A stretch of 64,000 bases of DNA from S5-A14a sp022766365 (GTDB lineage Bacteria; Bacillota; Clostridia; Peptostreptococcales; Anaerovoracaceae). Made by a program: the position numbers and the translations under genes. The stretch is taken from NCBI GenBank assembly GCA_050313295.1, contig JBNPLD010000005.1; one strand, written 5' to 3'. Below the pieces are notes generated by a model, which made no database searches, was not told where the DNA came from, and worked only from the letters and a program-made list of their open reading frames with translations. Below, one piece after another: positions 61,820 through 64,000 of the stretch; the first letter of the stretch is position 1; every line of letters starts with the position of its first letter.

Positions 61820-62995
61820 ATGGCAGATAAAAGAGACTATTACGAGGTTTTGGGGCTCCGCAAAGGAGCCAGTGAGGAGGAGATAAAGAAGGCCTTCCGT
61901 AAGATGGCAATGAAGTATCACCCTGACAAAAACCCTGGAGATAAAAAGGCTGAAGAAGCTTTCAAGGAGGTCAATGAGGCCTACAGCATTCTGTCTGATC
62001 CCGAGAAGAAGCAGAGATATGATCAGTTCGGTCATGCAGGAGTAGATCCAAATGCCGGCTTTGGCGGTGCCGGAGGATTCGGTGGCGGAAGTGGCGGCTT
62101 TGGCGGTTTTGAAGATATATTCAGCCAGATGTTCAGCGGCGGATTTGGAGGTGCTTCATCAGGTGGATTCGGAGGTTTTGGCGGATTTGGTTCTGCAAGG
62201 TCCGGCCCAATGAGGGGGAGAGATCTGCAGAAAGCCATTACTATAACCTTTGACGAAGCTGCCCATGGCGTTGAGAAAGAAATTTCTCTAAACAAATATG
62301 TTGAGTGTCCGACCTGTCACGGCGAGGGAAACGAGCCGGGAACTTCTAAGGTAACCTGTGAGAAGTGTCATGGGACCGGTCAGATTTCCCATGTTCAAAA
62401 CACCATGTTCGGTAAGTTCCAAACTACAGGAACTTGTGATGAATGCGGTGGAACAGGTGAGAAGATTGAAACTCCATGTCACGAATGTGGAGGAAGCGGA
62501 AAAATCAGGAAGACTGTGAAGATAAATGTGAAAATACCAAAGGGTGTGGATAACGATACGGTAATTCCACTCAGAGGTCAGGGTGAACCCGGTGATAAGG
62601 GTGGCCCTGCAGGGGATTTGTTCATTGTGATCGCGGTCAAACCACATAAGATTTTTAAGCGTAACGGTGATAATCTTCAATTGGATATTCCTATCAGTTT
62701 TGAACAGGCTGCTCTAGGGGACGAGATTACTGTACCTTCGATAGATGGGAAATTAAGTTACACGATTCCCGCAGGTACCCAACCTGATACTGTGTTCAGG
62801 CTAAAGGGTAAGGGAATGCCGAATGTCCGATCCGGAAGATATGGAGATCTTTACGTTAAAGTAAAACTTGAGGTACCAAGGAATTTGACAGATCAACAGA
62901 AGAAACTCATAAGAGCTATGAGTGACAGCTTGACTTCGGAAAGCTACAAGGAAAAGAAAAGTTTCGGTGAAAAGATAAGAGATTTCTTCAGTTAG
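61820..62995 (+). CDS. dnaJ: Chaperone DnaJ (Hsp40)
   Basis: Stimulates DnaK ATPase and delivers clients. J domain with YHPDKNPGDK (HPD), a long Gly/Phe region (about 75-130), four zinc motifs CPTCHGEG, CEKCHGTG, CDECGGTG and CHECGGSG, and the C-terminal substrate domain. 391 residues, type I DnaJ. AAGAGGA precedes the ATG. Confidence 0.97.
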   Translation: MADKRDYYEVLGLRKGASEEEIKKAFRKMAMKYHPDKNPGDKKAEEAFKEVNEAYSILSDPEKKQRYDQFGHAGVDPNAGFGGAGGFGGGSGGFGGFEDIFSQMFSGGFGGASSGGFGGFGGFGSARSGPMRGRDLQKAITITFDEAAHGVEKEISLNKYVECPTCHGEGNEPGTSKVTCEKCHGTGQISHVQNTMFGKFQTTGTCDECGGTGEKIETPCHECGGSGKIRKTVKINVKIPKGVDNDTVIPLRGQGEPGDKGGPAGDLFIVIAVKPHKIFKRNGDNLQLDIPISFEQAALGDEITVPSIDGKLSYTIPAGTQPDTVFRLKGKGMPNVRSGRYGDLYVKVKLEVPRNLTDQQKKLIRAMSDSLTSESYKEKKSFGEKIRDFFS

Positions 62996-63001
62996 ATTAG
63001 T

Positions 63002-63030
63002 AAGGACCCTGAGCCAAGGCTCGGGGTCTT
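63002..63030 (+). terminator. Terminator of the heat-shock operon
   Basis: An 11-bp stem GACCCTGAGCC/GGCTCGGGGTC with one T-G pair and loop AA, seven bases after the dnaJ stop. The following T run is short. Confidence 0.7.
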
Positions 63031-63209
63031 GTACTATGACAAATCTTAATGAACTGATATTAAGATTAGGGATTCCTTGTTGTTTGAGATATTTGAAGAC
63101 TGTTTTGCTTTAACAGCGTTTGATTCTTATACACGGTACGCATTTTTACGGTTTTACGGTATTTCCCATACGTATATAGAGCAATATTGAAGAATAACTC
63201 TCTGTGGTA

Positions 63210-63295
63210 AACGTACACACTTGCCGTGACAAGAGTGCATCAGCTCTTGGAAACTCTTTCCGGTCTTCAAACGTACACACTTGACGGAACAAGAG
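63210..63295 (+). repeat. Two diverged repeats 60 bp apart
   Basis: AACGTACACACTTG-plus-ACAAGAG units at 63210-63235 and 63270-63295, about 22 of 26 bases alike, exactly 60 bp apart. The region 62996-63348 has no gene besides these and the terminator. Only two copies and no cas genes are seen. Confidence 0.6.
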
Positions 63296-63348
63296 GGTCA
63301 AAGGCAAAATATAAATAAATGTATAAAATTAATCGATAATATTATGGA

Positions 63349-64000
63349 TTATAGGTGTTCTCTCACCAAGAAAATGCCGATGATCAGAGAAAGACCCTCA
63401 CTGAGTGTGTTTGTGTACCAGATATACTCAGGAGGAAGCAAGCCGCTTACCACTACAAGCCCCAGATAGACCAGCAAAAATCCGCGAAGGGTGGACAGAG
63501 TTATGGCCTTTTTTGGCTGACCCTTGGCGGCCAGCAGACCTACAAACAGGAGGTTTGCACCAAGAGCCAGATAAGAGATAGCGAACTTTCTAAGGGCAAC
63601 AATGGTAGGATCCAGAAGATAGCTTCCCGATGAAAGAAACAGAAGGCATATCTGTTTAGGGAACACAATGCCGAGGAATATAGCAAATAATGACAAACCT
63701 ATTACGGACCTAATAGCGTAATGGGTTATTTTTTTCCCGGAGTCCGTGTCATGCTTGCCATGGTAGTAGCTTACAAGAGGCTGCATTCCCTGTGTCAAAC
63801 CTGTCATGGTTGAGCTTATAAGCAATGTATAGTATGAAACAATCGTATAGCTTACGAGAGAGTTTTCACCCAAGTATTTCAAAAGAAAAATATTGTAAAG
63901 AAAAACAATGAACCCGGTGGATAGTTCAGAGAGGAAATCTCCTGTACCCAGGGAAAGTATAGAAGGTATCTGTTTTGCCGTAGTAAAAACATCGTTGAGC
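63349..64000 (-). CDS. MATE-family multidrug/cation antiporter (partial)
   Basis: Minus-strand membrane protein whose N-terminal part lies beyond the window edge: the frame stays open from 63349 to 64000 (about 216 residues). Several hydrophobic segments (STGFIVFLYNIFLLKYLG, VIGLSLFAIFLGIVF, ISYLALGANLLFVGLLAA, LRGFLLVYLGLVVVSGLL). The MATE-type block GENSLVSYTIVSYYTLLISSTMTGLTQGMQPLVSYYHGKHD is typical of the second half-repeat. Substrate unknown. Confidence 0.85.
   Translation of the reverse strand, partial: LNDVFTTAKQIPSILSLGTGDFLSELSTGFIVFLYNIFLLKYLGENSLVSYTIVSYYTLLISSTMTGLTQGMQPLVSYYHGKHDTDSGKKITHYAIRSVIGLSLFAIFLGIVFPKQICLLFLSSGSYLLDPTIVALRKFAISYLALGANLLFVGLLAAKGQPKKAITLSTLRGFLLVYLGLVVVSGLLPPEYIWYTNTLSEGLSLIIGIFLVREHL

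Noticed and set aside
63210..63295. Possible two-unit CRISPR array
   Set aside because: Only two diverged copies, no dyad in the repeat and no cas genes in the window.

Overview
The window reads as chromosome of a low-to-moderate GC Firmicute, most likely an anaerobe of class Clostridia. This is an inference from gene content: a CIRCE-controlled hrcA-grpE-dnaK-dnaJ operon, single-chain glycyl-tRNA synthetase, pyruvate phosphate dikinase plus pyruvate carboxylase, strong AGGAGG ribosome sites, a sortase-type wall-anchor tail and TnpV/large-serine-recombinase mobile DNA. No species call is supported.

Layout. 1-1.1 kb: the 3' end of a wall-anchored surface protein, a terminator and a dead IS200-type element. 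1.1-27.7 kb: a dense, almost entirely plus-strand core block. It holds aromatic amino-acid synthesis (aroA, aroC and one four-domain fusion of chorismate mutase, shikimate dehydrogenase, shikimate kinase and type II dehydroquinase), rmuC, a phosphoesterase, nucleoside salvage (deoB, pdp), RNA modification (rsmE, mtaB), typA, mscS, pyc, the phoH-ybeY-cdd-era-recO cluster, a UBA/DUF4342 protein, glyS and ppdK.

27.7-43.2 kb: an inserted island directly behind ppdK. Its centre is a type I restriction-modification locus (regulator, hsdM, hsdS, hsdR, a half-length hsdS, a tyrosine recombinase) with further target-recognition cassettes facing the other way on both sides. All five cassettes are bracketed by the same two short repeats, one encoding WEQRKL and one encoding NLITLHQR. 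This is the architecture of an invertible, phase-variable specificity system. In the state captured here the full-length HsdS carries two identical recognition domains (a 512-base exact direct repeat), which predicts a palindromic bipartite target. The recombinase gene itself lies inside one invertible segment. The right part of the island has iterated repeats, small element proteins, a ParB-like protein and a large serine recombinase, the likely integrase. No relaxase or conjugation genes are visible, so it looks like an integrative or mobilizable element, or a reduced one.

43.2-50.2 kb: an AT-rich cluster of a two-component system (histidine kinase with an extracytoplasmic solute-binding domain, sigma-54-type response regulator) and a dctP-dctQ-dctM TRAP transporter, with a near-consensus sigma-54 promoter in front of dctP. 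50.9-56.4 kb: cobO (minus), a nucleoside-type ABC transporter (ATPase and two permeases, no binding protein nearby) and a solitary DNA methyltransferase. 56.6-57.7 kb: tRNA-Arg(UCG) with promoter and terminator, a fragment of a serine recombinase next to the tRNA, and an L,D-transpeptidase. 57.8-63 kb: the CIRCE-regulated heat-shock operon. 63.3-64 kb: the 3' part of a MATE-type transporter on the minus strand, running off the window.

The most interesting items are the multi-cassette inverting hsdS locus with its duplicated recognition domain and the four-enzyme shikimate-pathway fusion.
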